Source: Pseudovibrio ascidiaceicola
Lineage (GTDB): Bacteria; Pseudomonadota; Alphaproteobacteria; Rhizobiales; Stappiaceae
Assembly (NCBI RefSeq): GCF_900114245.1
Contig: NZ_FOSK01000003.1
Coordinates: forward strand, 124,001 to 188,000
Direction of reading: 5' to 3'
Length of the DNA: 64,000 nt
This document shows, one piece after another, positions 1 to 10,285 of this stretch. Each line of letters starts with the position of its first letter. Positions within the stretch are counted from its first letter, which is position 1. The position numbers and the translations under genes were made by a program. The notes beneath the pieces are model-generated. The model was not told where the DNA came from and ran no database searches. It saw only the letters and a list, made by a program, of their open reading frames with translations.

Positions 1-525
1 AACACCTTCCGCTGCAACAACTTCCACATCGCTCACACCAATAAAACCAAGCACCTGCTTGAGGTAAGGCACAGCAAAGTCTGCTGGAGAGCCAACAGGC
101 ACGCCGCCAGCTGCTGCAACGATGTATGCCTTTTTGCCCGTCAGAAGGCCCTGTGGGCCGTATTCGGTGTAATTGAAGGTCACACCCACACGTGCAATCT
201 GGTCAACCCATGCCTTCAAAACAGCTGGCACAGAGAAGTTGTAGATCGGCGCACCAATCACCAGCACATCCGCCTCTTTCAGCTCTGCGATGAGCGCATC
301 AGACAGCGCAAGGCCTTCTTTCTGATCTTCACTGCGCTGCTCGTCAGGGGTGTAAGCAGCGCCGATCCACGCTTCATTGATGAAGGTAATCGGGGAGTTC
401 AGATCACGCTCAATAACGGTGTCACCGTCATTGGAGATCTTAGAGGCAAGCTCATCGGAAAGCTGACGGGTTACGGATGTAGCCGTTGCCGCTGAGCTAT
501 GGATCTTCAAAATTGTCTTCTTCAT
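1..525 (-). CDS. azoR: FMN-dependent NADH-azoreductase, C-terminus cut by window edge
   Basis: Flavodoxin-fold quinone/azo-compound reductase that uses FMN and NADH in the cytoplasm. The 175 residues present begin MKKTILKIHSSA and contain the family's FMN-binding stretch APIYNFSVPAVLKAWVDQI and, later, KKAYIVAAAGGVP. The ATG at 525 has a good ribosome site (AGGAG, 8 bases upstream); an ATG at 532 is out of frame. About 20-30 C-terminal residues are missing beyond the left edge. It is the only gene left of the methionine operon and is read away from it, with its own promoter region. Function is confident from family resemblance; the physiological substrate (quinone, azo dye, electrophile) cannot be read from sequence. 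Confidence 0.9.
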   Translation of the reverse strand, partial: MKKTILKIHSSAATATSVTRQLSDELASKISNDGDTVIERDLNSPITFINEAWIGAAYTPDEQRSEDQKEGLALSDALIAELKEADVLVIGAPIYNFSVPAVLKAWVDQIARVGVTFNYTEYGPQGLLTGKKAYIVAAAGGVPVGSPADFAVPYLKQVLGFIGVSDVEVVAAEGV

Positions 526-650
526 CGGTCATCTCCTATGCCCCAAAACAGGAGCTATTGTCTTCTCCTGAACATACATAGTGGAACCGCATCGAATGAT
601 TAGATCACTAATTGGAAACAGTCCTTGCACACACCAGCGACAATCCGACA
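526..650 (-). promoter_or_regulatory. azoR promoter region with two inverted repeats
   Basis: The short stretch upstream of azoR holds two small perfect inverted repeats: ATTAG-atca-CTAAT at 599-612 and CAGGAG...CTCCTG at 549-570 with a 10-base spacer. Azoreductase genes are often controlled by a MarR/HxlR or LysR repressor binding such sites, but no regulator is adjacent here. The second repeat overlaps the likely transcript leader. Operator roles are inference. Confidence 0.25.
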
Positions 651-684
651 AAAAAAAGGGCTGCGAAAAATATCCGCAGCCCTT
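651..684 (-). terminator. Rho-independent terminator of metH
   Basis: Eight-base-pair perfect stem (GGGCTGCG/CGCAGCCC, 658-665 with 675-682) and a run of seven A on the plus strand at 651-657, i.e. seven U at the 3' end of the minus transcript. It lies 24 bases past the metH stop and closes the metF-metH operon. Confidence 0.9.
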
Positions 685-707
685 CTAAATCTCAATTTTT
701 CAAAAGG

Positions 708-3700
708 TTACTCGGCAGCTTCACGAGCCATCGGGTTGTAGTTCAAAATCGGAGCCAGCCAGCGCTCTGCCTTTGCCAGTTCCCAACCCTTACGCTTTGC
801 ATAATCTTCCACCTGGTCCCGCTCAATCTTGCCAATACCGAAGTAGTGACTGTCAGGGTGGGAGAAGTAGAGACCAGACACAGCAGATCCCGGCCACATC
901 GCGTAGCTCTCGGTCAGTGAGATGCCTGTCTGCGCTTCCGCATCAAGCAACTCCCAAAGAGTACCCTTCTCAGTATGATCAGGCTGCGCAGGGTAACCCG
1001 GTGCTGGACGGATACCATCGTAGTCCTCTGCAATCAGATCAGCATTAGACAGACCTTCATTCGGCGCATAGGCCCAAAGCTCAGTACGCACCAGTTCGTG
1101 CATCCGCTCTGCAAGTGCTTCTGCCAAACGGTCAGCAATCGCCTGACTGAGGATCTTATTGTAGTCATCACCAGCTTCGCCGTAGCGCTTGGCAATTTCA
1201 TCCTCACCAATACCTGCAGTCACAGCAAACCCGCCAACATAGTCCGGGATACCGCTGTCAATCGGGGCAACAAAGTCCGCAAGAGCCACGTTCCCACGAT
1301 CAGAGGAACTCCGGTCCATCTGCTGGCGAAGGGTATAAAGACGGTTCAGCTCAGTTGTACGGCTCTCATCGGTGTAAAGCACCAGGTCATCACCGTCTTG
1401 AGCACAAGGCCAGAAACCAACCACAGCATTTGCTTGCAGCAGTTTACCCTCTACGATCTCCTTCAGCATCTCCTGCGCATCATTATAAAGCGCCTGAGCT
1501 GCTGGACCATAGCGGTCATCTGTCAGCACTGCAGGATAGGCCCCTTTGATCTCCCAGGTTGAGAAGAAAGGTGTCCAGTCAATGTATCTCACCAACTCCT
1601 CTAACGAGACATTGGTGAATGTCTTGGTGCCAATGAACTTAGGCTTGGTTGGAGCATATCCGTCAAAGTTAGGCTTGAAGCGGTTTTCACGAGCCTTCTC
1701 GATGGTCGCCCGTACCTTCTTGTTCCGAGACCGTGCGTGCTTTTCAGCAACATCTGCATATTCAACACGCGTTGCATCATAAAGTGTCTCACGACCGCCT
1801 TCACTCACCAGCCGGGACGCAACACCCACCGCACGTCCAGCATCAGTGACATAAATCGCCTGACCCTTGGAGTAGTTAGGATGGATCTTCACCGCTGTAT
1901 GAACACGAGAGGTCGTCGCACCACCAATCAGCAGCGGAATATCCAAACCCTCACGCTCCATCTCAGAAGCCACATGACACATCTCATCAAGCGAAGGTGT
2001 GATCAGGCCGGACAACCCAATGATATCGACATCATGCTTGCGCGCTTCATCAATGATCTTGGCCGTTGGTACCATCACCCCAAGGTCGATAACCTCAAAG
2101 TTGTTACACTGCAGAACAACGCCAACAATGTTCTTACCAATGTCGTGCACATCGCCTTTCACCGTCGCCATCAGGATCTTGCCGTTGGAGGAACTCTCGT
2201 CCAACCCACTACGGCGCTTTTCCTCTTCAAGGAAAGGCATCAGATAGGCAACAGCCGCCTTCATCACGCGGGCGGATTTCACCACCTGCGGAAGGAACAT
2301 TTTACCGGCGCCAAACAGATCACCCACCACGTTCATGCCATCCATCAAAGGACCTTCAATCACATGCAGCGGACGATCAAAGTTCAGACGAGCTTCTTCC
2401 GTGTCCTCAACGATAAAGTCCGTGATACCATGAACCAGTGAGTGCTCAAGACGCTTGGCAACAGTACCTTCGCGCCATGTCAGATCAACTTCCCGCTTCT
2501 TGCCACCAACACCTTTGAACTTATCAGCAGCATCCAGCAGGCGGTCAGTGGAATCTGAGCGCCGGTTAAGCACCACATCTTCACACAGCTCGCGCAGTTC
2601 AGTAGGAAGGTCATCATAAACAGCCAGCTGACCAGCATTCACAATACCCATGTCCATGCCAACTTGAATGGCGTGATACAGGAACACAGAGTGCATCGCT
2701 TCACGAACCGGCTCATTCCCGCGGAAGGAGAACGACAAGTTGGAAACTCCGCCGGAAATATGAGCGTATGGCAGGTTCTCAGAGATCCACTTGGTCGCTT
2801 CAATAAAGTCCACGCCGTAGTTGTCGTGCTCTTCAATACCAGTCGCTACCGCAAAGATATTCGGATCAAAAATGATATCCTGAGGTGGGAAACCAACCTT
2901 GTCCACCAGCACATCATAGGAGCGTTTACAGATATCAGTCTTGCGCTGAAGCGTGTCCGCCTGCCCCGTCTCATCAAACGCCATCACAACAACAGCAGCA
3001 CCATAACGGCGGATCAGTTTGGCCTGCGCAATGAAGTTCTCTTCCCCTTCTTTCAGGGAAATCGAGTTCACCACAGCCTTACCCTGCACACACTTCAGGC
3101 CAGCTTCAATGACAGTCCACTTGGAGCTGTCGATCATCACTGGAACCTTTGCAATGTCCGGTTCAGCCGCAATCAGATTGAGGAAGGTAACCATGGCTTC
3201 TTCACTATCAAGAAGCCCCTCATCCATGTTGATGTCGATGATCTGCGCACCATTCTCAACCTGAGAACGGGCCACATCCAGCGCAGCATTGTAGTCATCG
3301 TTCTTGATCAGTTTGCGGAACCGCGCAGACCCCGTCACGTTGGTACGCTCACCCACGTTGACGAAGTTCACTTCCTTGGTGAAGGTGAACGGCTCCAGAC
3401 CGGACAGACGCATCAGGCGCGGCACTTCTGGCAAGGCGCGCGGCTTCAAGCCTTCCATCGCATCAGCAAGGGCCTTGATGTGATCCGGCGTAGTCCCACA
3501 ACACCCGCCAACCACGTTGACCAACCCAGACTCGGCAAACTCCTTCATGAGGCCAGCCATGTACTCTGGGCTCTCATCGTATTCACCAAACTCATTCGGC
3601 AAACCCGCATTCGGATAGGCACAAACAAGAGTATCCGCAACACGGGAAATCTCATCCACATGCGCACGCATTTCCTTAGCACCCAGCGCACAGTTCAGGC

Positions 3701-4454
3701 CAACCGTAAACGGCTCAGCATGACTGACAGAGTTCCAGAATGCTTCTGGTGTCTGACCCGACAATGTACGGCCAGACAAATCGGTAATCGTGCCGGAAAT
3801 CATAACCGGCAGCTTGATGCCTTTTTCCTCAAACACCTGATCAATCGCGAACAAGGCCGCTTTTGCGTTCAAGGTGTCAAAGATGGTCTCAACAAGAATG
3901 AGATCGCAGCCACCATCAACGAGACCACGGGTCGCTTCAGCGTAAGAGTCCTTCAGATCATCAAAGGAAACTGCACGGAAACCTGGATTGTTCACGTCTG
4001 GAGAGATCGAGGCCGTCCGGTTTGTTGGACCAAGCCCACCAGCCACAAACCGGCGGCGGGACGGATCAATTGCCTTCATCTGCTCAACAGCTTCACAGCA
4101 AAGGCGGGCACCTTCCTTGTTCAGCTCATAAACAATGCTCTCCATCGCATAGTCAGCCTGCGCGATAGAAGTCGATGAGAACGTGTTGGTCTCAATGATA
4201 TCTGCGCCCGCTTTCAGATACTGCAGGTGGATATCACGAATGGCATCTGGCTGGGTCAGGATCAGAAGATCGTTGTTCCCTTTCAGATCCTGGTTCCAGC
4301 TCTTGAAGCGCTCACCTCGGAACTGCGCTTCATTGAACTGAAGATTCTGGATCATAGTTCCCATAGCGCCATCTAAAACAAGGATACGTTCCTTGGCGGC
4401 TGCTTCTAGGGCTGCAAAAATGTCCGAACCGGTCTTTTTCACCTGCAAACTCAT
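708..4454 (-). CDS. metH: Cobalamin-dependent methionine synthase
   Basis: Transfers the methyl group of 5-methyltetrahydrofolate to homocysteine via cob(I)alamin. At 1248 residues it is full length with all four modules: homocysteine/zinc domain (about 1-340, zinc ligands in NCALG near 254 and GGCCGTTP near 318), pterin domain (about 355-620), cap plus B12 domain with the cobalt-binding DVHDIGKN motif (His near 769), and the C-terminal S-adenosylmethionine reactivation domain (about 900-1235). It is last in the operon regulator-metF-metH, starting 90 bases after metF. No strong ribosome site precedes the ATG. Its need for B12 fits the riboswitch-controlled cobalt permease gene at 20.3 kb. 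Confidence 0.98.
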   Translation of the reverse strand: MSLQVKKTGSDIFAALEAAAKERILVLDGAMGTMIQNLQFNEAQFRGERFKSWNQDLKGNNDLLILTQPDAIRDIHLQYLKAGADIIETNTFSSTSIAQADYAMESIVYELNKEGARLCCEAVEQMKAIDPSRRRFVAGGLGPTNRTASISPDVNNPGFRAVSFDDLKDSYAEATRGLVDGGCDLILVETIFDTLNAKAALFAIDQVFEEKGIKLPVMISGTITDLSGRTLSGQTPEAFWNSVSHAEPFTVGLNCALGAKEMRAHVDEISRVADTLVCAYPNAGLPNEFGEYDESPEYMAGLMKEFAESGLVNVVGGCCGTTPDHIKALADAMEGLKPRALPEVPRLMRLSGLEPFTFTKEVNFVNVGERTNVTGSARFRKLIKNDDYNAALDVARSQVENGAQIIDINMDEGLLDSEEAMVTFLNLIAAEPDIAKVPVMIDSSKWTVIEAGLKCVQGKAVVNSISLKEGEENFIAQAKLIRRYGAAVVVMAFDETGQADTLQRKTDICKRSYDVLVDKVGFPPQDIIFDPNIFAVATGIEEHDNYGVDFIEATKWISENLPYAHISGGVSNLSFSFRGNEPVREAMHSVFLYHAIQVGMDMGIVNAGQLAVYDDLPTELRELCEDVVLNRRSDSTDRLLDAADKFKGVGGKKREVDLTWREGTVAKRLEHSLVHGITDFIVEDTEEARLNFDRPLHVIEGPLMDGMNVVGDLFGAGKMFLPQVVKSARVMKAAVAYLMPFLEEEKRRSGLDESSSNGKILMATVKGDVHDIGKNIVGVVLQCNNFEVIDLGVMVPTAKIIDEARKHDVDIIGLSGLITPSLDEMCHVASEMEREGLDIPLLIGGATTSRVHTAVKIHPNYSKGQAIYVTDAGRAVGVASRLVSEGGRETLYDATRVEYADVAEKHARSRNKKVRATIEKARENRFKPNFDGYAPTKPKFIGTKTFTNVSLEELVRYIDWTPFFSTWEIKGAYPAVLTDDRYGPAAQALYNDAQEMLKEIVEGKLLQANAVVGFWPCAQDGDDLVLYTDESRTTELNRLYTLRQQMDRSSSDRGNVALADFVAPIDSGIPDYVGGFAVTAGIGEDEIAKRYGEAGDDYNKILSQAIADRLAEALAERMHELVRTELWAYAPNEGLSNADLIAEDYDGIRPAPGYPAQPDHTEKGTLWELLDAEAQTGISLTESYAMWPGSAVSGLYFSHPDSHYFGIGKIERDQVEDYAKRKGWELAKAERWLAPILNYNPMAREAAE

Positions 4455-4544
4455 GGGATCCGATCTTTTCTAGTCTTTATTTTTTGCGGGTTACGATTGG
4501 GGACCGTAATCCGACAAATATCTTTTTATGTACGTGGATTGGGT

Positions 4545-5465
4545 TTAGGCAGCGACAGATGCTTTCACATCCTGTTTTGCCCGAAGACCAAGCATGTGGC
4601 AGATCGCGTAAACGAGGTCTGCTTTGTTCATTGTGTAGAAGTGGAAGTCCTCAACACCATCATCTGCCAGGCTCATCACCTGCTCGGCAGCAACAGCTGC
4701 AGCAACCAGTTCACGGGTACGAGGGTCATCATCAAGACCGTCAAACCGGTGCGCCAACCAACCTGGAACAGAAGCTCCAGTTTTCTTCGCAAAACCGGAA
4801 ATGCCCTTGAAGCTGGTCACAGGAACGATACCCGGGATGATTGGAATATTGATGCCAGCAGCCCGAACCCGATCCACATAACGGAAGTAGTGGTCGTTAT
4901 CGAAGAAAAACTGCGTGATCGCACGGGTCGCCCCAGCGTCCACCTTCGCCTTCAGAACATCCAGTTCACTTTCCCAGCTAGGAGATTCTGGGTGTTTCTC
5001 AGGATAGGCTGAAACAGAAACTTCAAAATCACCAATGGAACGAATGGAAGCCACCAGATCAGCGGTAGACTGGTAACCACCTTCATGTGGATGGTAGGTT
5101 TCACCGAGCCCGGTAGCCGGGTCACCACGCAGTGCCACAATATGGCGAACACCGGCATCCCAATAAGAGCGAATGACTTCATTCACTTCTTCCTTGGTGG
5201 CATCCACACAGGTCAAATGGGCAGCTGGCTTCAAAGCTGTCTCATTCACAATACGCGAAACCGTAGAGTGAGTACGCTCACGGGTAGATCCGCCAGCACC
5301 ATAGGTGACAGAAACAAAGCTTGGGCCCAAAGGCTCAAGCCGTTTGATTGACGACCAAAGCTGTTGCTCCATCTTCTCGCTCTTTGGAGGAAAAAACTCG
5401 AAAGAAACGGAGATGTCAGAGGCTCCATTGAGCCTAAAACGGCGATCGATACTATGTTCGCTCAT
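4545..5465 (-). CDS. metF: 5,10-methylenetetrahydrofolate reductase
   Basis: FAD enzyme that makes 5-methyltetrahydrofolate, the methyl donor for the MetH encoded next. The 306-residue TIM barrel carries SFEFFPPKSEKMEQQLW near its start, VTYGAGGSTRERT, and TQFFFDNDHYFRYVDRVRAAG, all typical of MetF. The ATG at 5465 lies only 2 bases after the stop of the upstream methyltransferase gene; AAGGAG 11 bases before it lies inside that gene, so the two are probably translationally coupled. A longer frame to 5537 lacks homology in its first 24 residues and was not used. Confidence 0.97.
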   Translation of the reverse strand: MSEHSIDRRFRLNGASDISVSFEFFPPKSEKMEQQLWSSIKRLEPLGPSFVSVTYGAGGSTRERTHSTVSRIVNETALKPAAHLTCVDATKEEVNEVIRSYWDAGVRHIVALRGDPATGLGETYHPHEGGYQSTADLVASIRSIGDFEVSVSAYPEKHPESPSWESELDVLKAKVDAGATRAITQFFFDNDHYFRYVDRVRAAGINIPIIPGIVPVTSFKGISGFAKKTGASVPGWLAHRFDGLDDDPRTRELVAAAVAAEQVMSLADDGVEDFHFYTMNKADLVYAICHMLGLRAKQDVKASVAA

Positions 5466-5467
5466 AA

Positions 5468-6514
5468 CTAAGCAAGCTCCTTGGTCTGATCCGCTACAGG
5501 CAGGTCGGTCACAACCCGACGATCCTGAGCGAGCCAAAGGGTAACGGTTAATTTGTCTTTCTCCCCCGCGCCCGGGGTAAGATCATTCGTTGAAACAAGC
5601 TCCAGATCAGCCTCGGAAAGCCAATTGCCTACTTGTCCCTGAGAAAAGCCAAGACGACGATGCGCATGCTTTTCCCGCAAGAACTCCAGTTCGTGAGGAG
5701 CAAAATCTACAAGCAACAGACGACCACCTGGCCGCAAAGCACGGGCAGCTTCCAAAATTGCCCGCCCAGGCTCTTCCAGATAATGAAGCACCTGATGAAC
5801 CACAGTCAGATCGGCTGTGTCTGGCGCAACCGGCAGCGCATAGATATCGCCCTGACGCACCTGCGCTTTCTGCAGGCCTGCACGGTCCAGATTAGCCCGC
5901 GCAACAGAAAGCATGTTCTGGCTTGCATCAATCCCAATGCCACGCTCGTACTGTTCACTGAACAACTCCAGCAAACGGCCAGTTCCAGTCCCAAGATCCA
6001 GGAGGGTATCGAAGGACTTGGATCCGACGAGTGCACGCATCGCAGCTTCAACGGCAACTTCCGGCACATGAAGACTACGCTCCTTGTCCCAGTTGTTGGC
6101 ACGTGCAGCAAAGAAAGCCGCCGCTTCCTCAGCCTTTGCACGGCGCAACGAAACCAATCGCTCATGATCGGCGGCAAGCACCGGATCGTCCTGCTCGCTC
6201 TGCGCAACAATACGTCGCGCCAGCTCAGCCGGCCCACCTTCACCAAGACGATAATAAACCCAGGCCCCTTCCGGATAACGCTTGATCACTCCTGCCTCAC
6301 AAAGAAGCTTGAGATGTCGCGAAATCCGAGGCTGGCTCTGCCCAAGAATGACTGTAAGATCTTTCACGGTCAGCTCACCAAGCACAAGCAAAGCAAGCAG
6401 ACGAATACGTGTCGTCTCTCCACAGGCACGCAAGCAGCCCACCAGGTCCTCTACAGGGAGTTTCCCTTCCGGTTCATTGTTCACTGTCTTTATCAAGCCT
6501 ACTACCGCCGCCAA
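5468..6514 (-). CDS. ArsR-family regulator fused to SAM-dependent methyltransferase domain
   Basis: Two-domain protein of 348 residues. Residues about 15-105 are an ArsR-type winged helix (LVGCLRACGETTRIRLLALLVLGELTVKDL..., recognition helix near QSQPRISRHLKLL); residues about 145-300 are a class I methyltransferase (glycine-rich LLDLGTGTGRLLELF, then DLTVVHQVLHYLEEPGRAI). Such fusions head methionine-cycle operons in alphaproteobacteria and resemble SahR, an ArsR-family regulator proposed to sense S-adenosylhomocysteine. As first gene of metF-metH, it probably represses its own operon. The frame opens with TTG at 6514, and no good ribosome site is visible there or at an internal GTG near 6485, so the start is uncertain. 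Confidence 0.85.
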   Translation of the reverse strand: MAAVVGLIKTVNNEPEGKLPVEDLVGCLRACGETTRIRLLALLVLGELTVKDLTVILGQSQPRISRHLKLLCEAGVIKRYPEGAWVYYRLGEGGPAELARRIVAQSEQDDPVLAADHERLVSLRRAKAEEAAAFFAARANNWDKERSLHVPEVAVEAAMRALVGSKSFDTLLDLGTGTGRLLELFSEQYERGIGIDASQNMLSVARANLDRAGLQKAQVRQGDIYALPVAPDTADLTVVHQVLHYLEEPGRAILEAARALRPGGRLLLVDFAPHELEFLREKHAHRRLGFSQGQVGNWLSEADLELVSTNDLTPGAGEKDKLTVTLWLAQDRRVVTDLPVADQTKELA

Positions 6515-6531
6515 CTGATCGAATAATCTGA

Positions 6532-6549
6532 TATAAAGATATCTTTATA
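6532..6549. promoter_or_regulatory. 18-bp perfect palindrome, probable operator of the metF-metH operon
   Basis: TATAAAGATATCTTTATA is a perfect palindrome 17 bases upstream of the regulator's start. On the minus strand a possible -35 (TTGTCA, near 6568-6573) is followed after about 17 bases by a -10-like TAAAGA inside the palindrome, so a bound ArsR dimer would block the promoter. The AT-rich ATATAAAGATATC type resembles sites described for SahR; the match is from memory and the assignment is inference. Confidence 0.7.
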
Positions 6550-6701
6550 CGTATAAGAACTCGATGACAAGGAGGAACATTCCCTTCTCGCACCAAAAGA
6601 GGAATAGTTTTTCTGAGTTTTCCTTGAAAATAGGCTGATCAAAATTCAACTCTGACATTCCCGGAGGGAACACAGAGTAAAAAAGCTAGGAATTACAGCA
6701 T

Positions 6702-9044
6702 TTAAGCCTTTGCAGAGCGGTTCGTGTCATCGTCTTCAATCAACGGCAAAACAGCACCACCCACTGCCTTTTTCTGTGAGTCAGAGAAAGACCGCCCACC
6801 AGCACCCCCTTCATCGATCTTAACTTTCACCTCACGGTGGGCAAAAGTGATGCCCTCGCGGTTGAAAATCTCCCGAATGCCAGCAAATACAGCCTTGCGC
6901 AGAACATACTGATCCCCAGGCCGCGTCGTAAATTTGACCCGCACAATCATCGCGGAATCCTCCAGCGCCGTAATGCCTTGAGATTGAAGAGGCTCCAGAA
7001 ACTTCGGACCGAGCTCAGGATCATCGAGCAGTTTATCTCCCAACTGTGAGATCAACTCCCGCATCCGGTCGACATCCGTGTCGTATGTGACTCGAAACGC
7101 TAACTTCATCATGGTCCAGTCGCGTGATGAGTTCTTCACAAACGATAAATTGCCAAACGGAACTGTATTCAAGAGGCCATCTGACTGTCGCAGCTGCATG
7201 GATCTTATAGAGATCCGTTCAACCGTCCCTTCTACATTGTTGGTGACATAAATATACTCACCTGTTCGAAAGGCGTCATCCAACAGAAAGAACGCGCCTG
7301 AGAAGATATCTTTGATGAGTGTTTGCGCACCAAAGCCAACAGCAAGACCAACAACGCCAGCACCGGCAAACAAGGGACCAATGTTCACGCCGATCTCAGA
7401 AAGAGCAACCATGCCGGAGAGCACCACAATGGAGATCAGCAGAAAGTTCCGCAGGATCGGCAACAAAGTCGCCAGTCGTCCCATCTTGGCCTGCCCACTC
7501 TTATCACTCTCCGAAATTTCAATCTGCCGCTGAATAGTAATGTGAACGGCCTGGTAGGCCATGTAGCCAAAGAACACGATCAACGCGACTTCCACCAGAT
7601 TACCAAACAACCCATCCTGCTTGAAAAGATTGATCCCCCACGCCTCAATGATCACCGCAAGACCAAACATCAGCGTCACAAGCCGAGCGCCATGATCAAG
7701 CAGTTGGCGATAGGGCTGTCGTCCAGCTTCTTTCTCAGCAGCATGTGCCCGAGCTTCCGCTTTCACTTCCTCTTGATTGTAGGTGTGCCCGGCCTTTTCC
7801 TCGACCAGCACAATCTCTTCAACAAAAGCATCCTGCAGCCTGTCGATATTGATCGGAGGCAACAACCATTTATCGATGACAAGAAGCAAAATACCGTAGA
7901 GCAAGACACTGGCCAAGATCGCCATAATCGGCGCGAGTAACAGAAGACTGTCATAGCTCAGCCCTAAGAGCAGGCGGTGAGCAAACACCAGCCACGCCAC
8001 CAGAAAATACGCTAAAGCGCCCAAATGCCAGTTTTGGCTAAACAACCGCCGCCAAACCCGCCGTCTCTGAGTGCTGGCATGCTCCCTGGTAAACCAACCT
8101 CCAATAGGCCTGCGAAAAATATAGCAAATCAACGCAGCAGAAACCGCCAGAAACAACCCGCTTTGAAGGTCAAGGATCCGCTGAGCATTTGCATTGAGAG
8201 ACAAATGGTTCATCCACCTGCCAAATGCCAACAGGAAGAAAGCAATCCCGCCGCACAGAATAACTGAATTCAGAAACGACCGGGCAACCTGGTCATCCAG
8301 CGGAACAACTCGATGAGGTTCATTCCCAACAGCCAGAAAGTTCCGCGCGAAAACCATCAGAAGCCGAAAGAAGAAGTAGAAACTCGCAAAGATCAGCGCA
8401 GCATGCCGCACACTCTCTGTATTACCGGAAATAACAAGAATGAGCCCGAACGTTACAATCACATGTAGAAAGATAGCAGCGATCTGCACCAGTGATCTTG
8501 AGAACAGAAATCCGATCTTCTCGGCTCTGCTCTCCGGCATTCCGCGGTAAAATCGCAAAAGCCTCTTTGCAAAGAGCTTATCTGCGAACAGCTCAACCGC
8601 AAAACCAAGCGTCACTGCAAACAGCGTCAGCGCAAATATCTGCCAGACCCACGAAACACTCGTATCGGGCCGCGCCCGTTCCAGTGCATTATGGACGTGC
8701 TTGGGAAAATTCCCAAGATCCTTCAAAACAGCATTCAGAGACTGGCTGGAACGGTCAATGTTTTCCAGAGAGAACAGCTCCAGTCCGTTAGATAGCCCAA
8801 AAACAAGCGGTGCCCCCTCCATAGGAATTGGCTCGCTTTGCGTCACCATTTCCTGAGCATCAACCATGGGAGCTGCAACGATTGGGGTCTGTGGGTCAGG
8901 TGTTTGTGCAGCAACAAAACTGATGTGCAGCAAAAGCCCCATACCAACCAAAACAGCAAGCGTCAGAAAGGAGATAAGGAAATTGAGAAAGCGGTCCGCC
9001 TTAGAACTGTCAGAAGAAACTTTTTTGCTTTTTCTTATTTGCAT
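6702..9044 (-). CDS. Large MscS-family mechanosensitive ion channel
   Basis: Inner-membrane channel of 780 residues, well above the 286 of E. coli MscS. An N-terminal signal-anchor-like helix (FLNFLISFLTLAVLVGMGLLL) is followed by a roughly 100-residue loop, then many membrane helices and a charged linker with KAEARAHAAEKEAG. The C-terminal third has the MscS core: glycine/alanine-rich pore helix GAGVVGLAVGFGAQTL, then IKDIFSGAFFLLDDAFRTGEYI and the beta domain with VEGTVERISIRSMQLR. The ATG at 9044 has CAGGA 5 bases upstream; an upstream TTG at 9071 lacks a ribosome site. Probably protects against hypo-osmotic shock; stands alone. Confidence 0.92.
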   Translation of the reverse strand: MQIRKSKKVSSDSSKADRFLNFLISFLTLAVLVGMGLLLHISFVAAQTPDPQTPIVAAPMVDAQEMVTQSEPIPMEGAPLVFGLSNGLELFSLENIDRSSQSLNAVLKDLGNFPKHVHNALERARPDTSVSWVWQIFALTLFAVTLGFAVELFADKLFAKRLLRFYRGMPESRAEKIGFLFSRSLVQIAAIFLHVIVTFGLILVISGNTESVRHAALIFASFYFFFRLLMVFARNFLAVGNEPHRVVPLDDQVARSFLNSVILCGGIAFFLLAFGRWMNHLSLNANAQRILDLQSGLFLAVSAALICYIFRRPIGGWFTREHASTQRRRVWRRLFSQNWHLGALAYFLVAWLVFAHRLLLGLSYDSLLLLAPIMAILASVLLYGILLLVIDKWLLPPINIDRLQDAFVEEIVLVEEKAGHTYNQEEVKAEARAHAAEKEAGRQPYRQLLDHGARLVTLMFGLAVIIEAWGINLFKQDGLFGNLVEVALIVFFGYMAYQAVHITIQRQIEISESDKSGQAKMGRLATLLPILRNFLLISIVVLSGMVALSEIGVNIGPLFAGAGVVGLAVGFGAQTLIKDIFSGAFFLLDDAFRTGEYIYVTNNVEGTVERISIRSMQLRQSDGLLNTVPFGNLSFVKNSSRDWTMMKLAFRVTYDTDVDRMRELISQLGDKLLDDPELGPKFLEPLQSQGITALEDSAMIVRVKFTTRPGDQYVLRKAVFAGIREIFNREGITFAHREVKVKIDEGGAGGRSFSDSQKKAVGGAVLPLIEDDDTNRSAKA

Positions 9045-9141
9045 CAATCCTGCTTTGGCTACAAAACCCAATCAGCAGGAGTAAACACGAACAGCACCTA
9101 AAGTTACTTTGGCAGAAACATTCGACTTTTGGACTAAATTG

Positions 9142-9171
9142 AAAAAAGAAAAGGGCCGCACATGCGACCCT
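9142..9171 (-). terminator. Terminator after the DUF2336 gene
   Basis: Nine-pair hairpin (AGGGCCGCA at 9152-9160 with TGCGACCCT at 9163-9171, one G-U pair on the minus transcript) followed on the minus strand by a U-rich run. It begins 29 bases past the stop at 9200. Confidence 0.75.
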
Positions 9172-9199
9172 CACAAAACCACTGAAATTTTTGAATGGG

Positions 9200-10285
9200 T
9201 CAGGCCATCCATTGCTCTTTCCAGGTGATAAACTGCTTATAGGCTTCTTGTTGGTCAAGCGCCTGATAACTCTTCAACGCAGCCTGCCGTTGGGAGTTGG
9301 AAAGACGGTAACGCCATGGCCCAATCTTCAGGAGAGCCTGAACAGTCATCATCCCAAAACCTGAGGCGCGGCACACCACAAGGAAAGGCTCAGTGTCATT
9401 CCGCACGGTCCAATGCTGCGCTTCTGCGTGACCAATACCAGCCAGCATCGCAAACGCAGCAACCGCTTCAGCAAACCGATCTTCTTCTGCATATGCACGC
9501 AAAGCATTTTCAGTCAGCTTGCCTTCACGGACCAGCTCCATAACGCGACCACGGCCAGTCTCAAAATCATACCGGCCCAGCCAGAACTCGTTAGAAAGTT
9601 TGCCAGCTGCAATCCGAGCAGCTTTCGGCAGTTTCCCAGCAGCCTCAGTTGCGCCTTCTTTGATCAAAAGCTTGCGGACCTGCTCACTAGCAAAATTGAT
9701 GAGCGCTTCAATATGAGCATCTGCCAAATCCGCGCGCTGACCAAGGGCCAGCTGAAGGACTTCGTCCCCTTTCGCATCAGTCATCAGCGAGTTCACACTG
9801 CGCTGACCAAGCACTGCACCATCATTTGCAGCAACAGTCTGCTTCACCTCGGTGCTTCCAAGGTTGACCAGCACATCACTGATATTCTCAGAAATGACAT
9901 CCCGCTTCGCAATTGCCAGACGATGATCATCACTCTTGCTGCGTGCAATACTGACAAGATCACTCTCACGCAGCACGTTTGAGTTCCGTAGAAGCGGCTC
10001 TGCAATTTCGATTTCATCAAAGGCAAGCTTGCGAACAGTCTGCTCTGGCGCACGACGCACTTCAGAAAGCTGTTCCGCCATGTAACTTAGCGCATGCCGC
10101 TCAACCATTTCTGAGAGCCGAAGCATTACACCGTCATAAATATCAATCTGATCGTCAGAACACCGTTCCCACGTCCGCGCAAACAAAAGCGCAACATGAC
10201 GCGCAAGCTCTGAACGCCGCTCAATATTATTTTCAAGCGCGAGAGAATTGAAGTCAACGATATGAGAAGCCAAGTCAGATGACAT
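9200..10285 (-). CDS. DUF2336 domain protein
   Basis: 361-residue soluble, helix-rich protein of the DUF2336 family, which is largely confined to alphaproteobacteria and has no settled biochemical function. The body has the family's HEAT-like helical repeats (ELARHVALLFARTWERCSDDQIDIYDGVMLRLSEM; EIAEPLLRNSNVLRESDLVSIARSKSDDHRLAIAKR). No signal peptide or membrane helix. The ATG at 10285 has only a weak ribosome site. It is monocistronic: own terminator behind, oxyR divergent in front across about 520 bases. Family assignment is by sequence resemblance; no role is claimed. Confidence 0.85.
   Translation of the reverse strand: MSSDLASHIVDFNSLALENNIERRSELARHVALLFARTWERCSDDQIDIYDGVMLRLSEMVERHALSYMAEQLSEVRRAPEQTVRKLAFDEIEIAEPLLRNSNVLRESDLVSIARSKSDDHRLAIAKRDVISENISDVLVNLGSTEVKQTVAANDGAVLGQRSVNSLMTDAKGDEVLQLALGQRADLADAHIEALINFASEQVRKLLIKEGATEAAGKLPKAARIAAGKLSNEFWLGRYDFETGRGRVMELVREGKLTENALRAYAEEDRFAEAVAAFAMLAGIGHAEAQHWTVRNDTEPFLVVCRASGFGMMTVQALLKIGPWRYRLSNSQRQAALKSYQALDQQEAYKQFITWKEQWMA

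Noticed and set aside
2664-4178. 504-codon plus-strand frame opposite metH
   Set aside because: Lies wholly antisense to a clear MetH; its product has no recognisable domain and reflects codon bias of the other strand.
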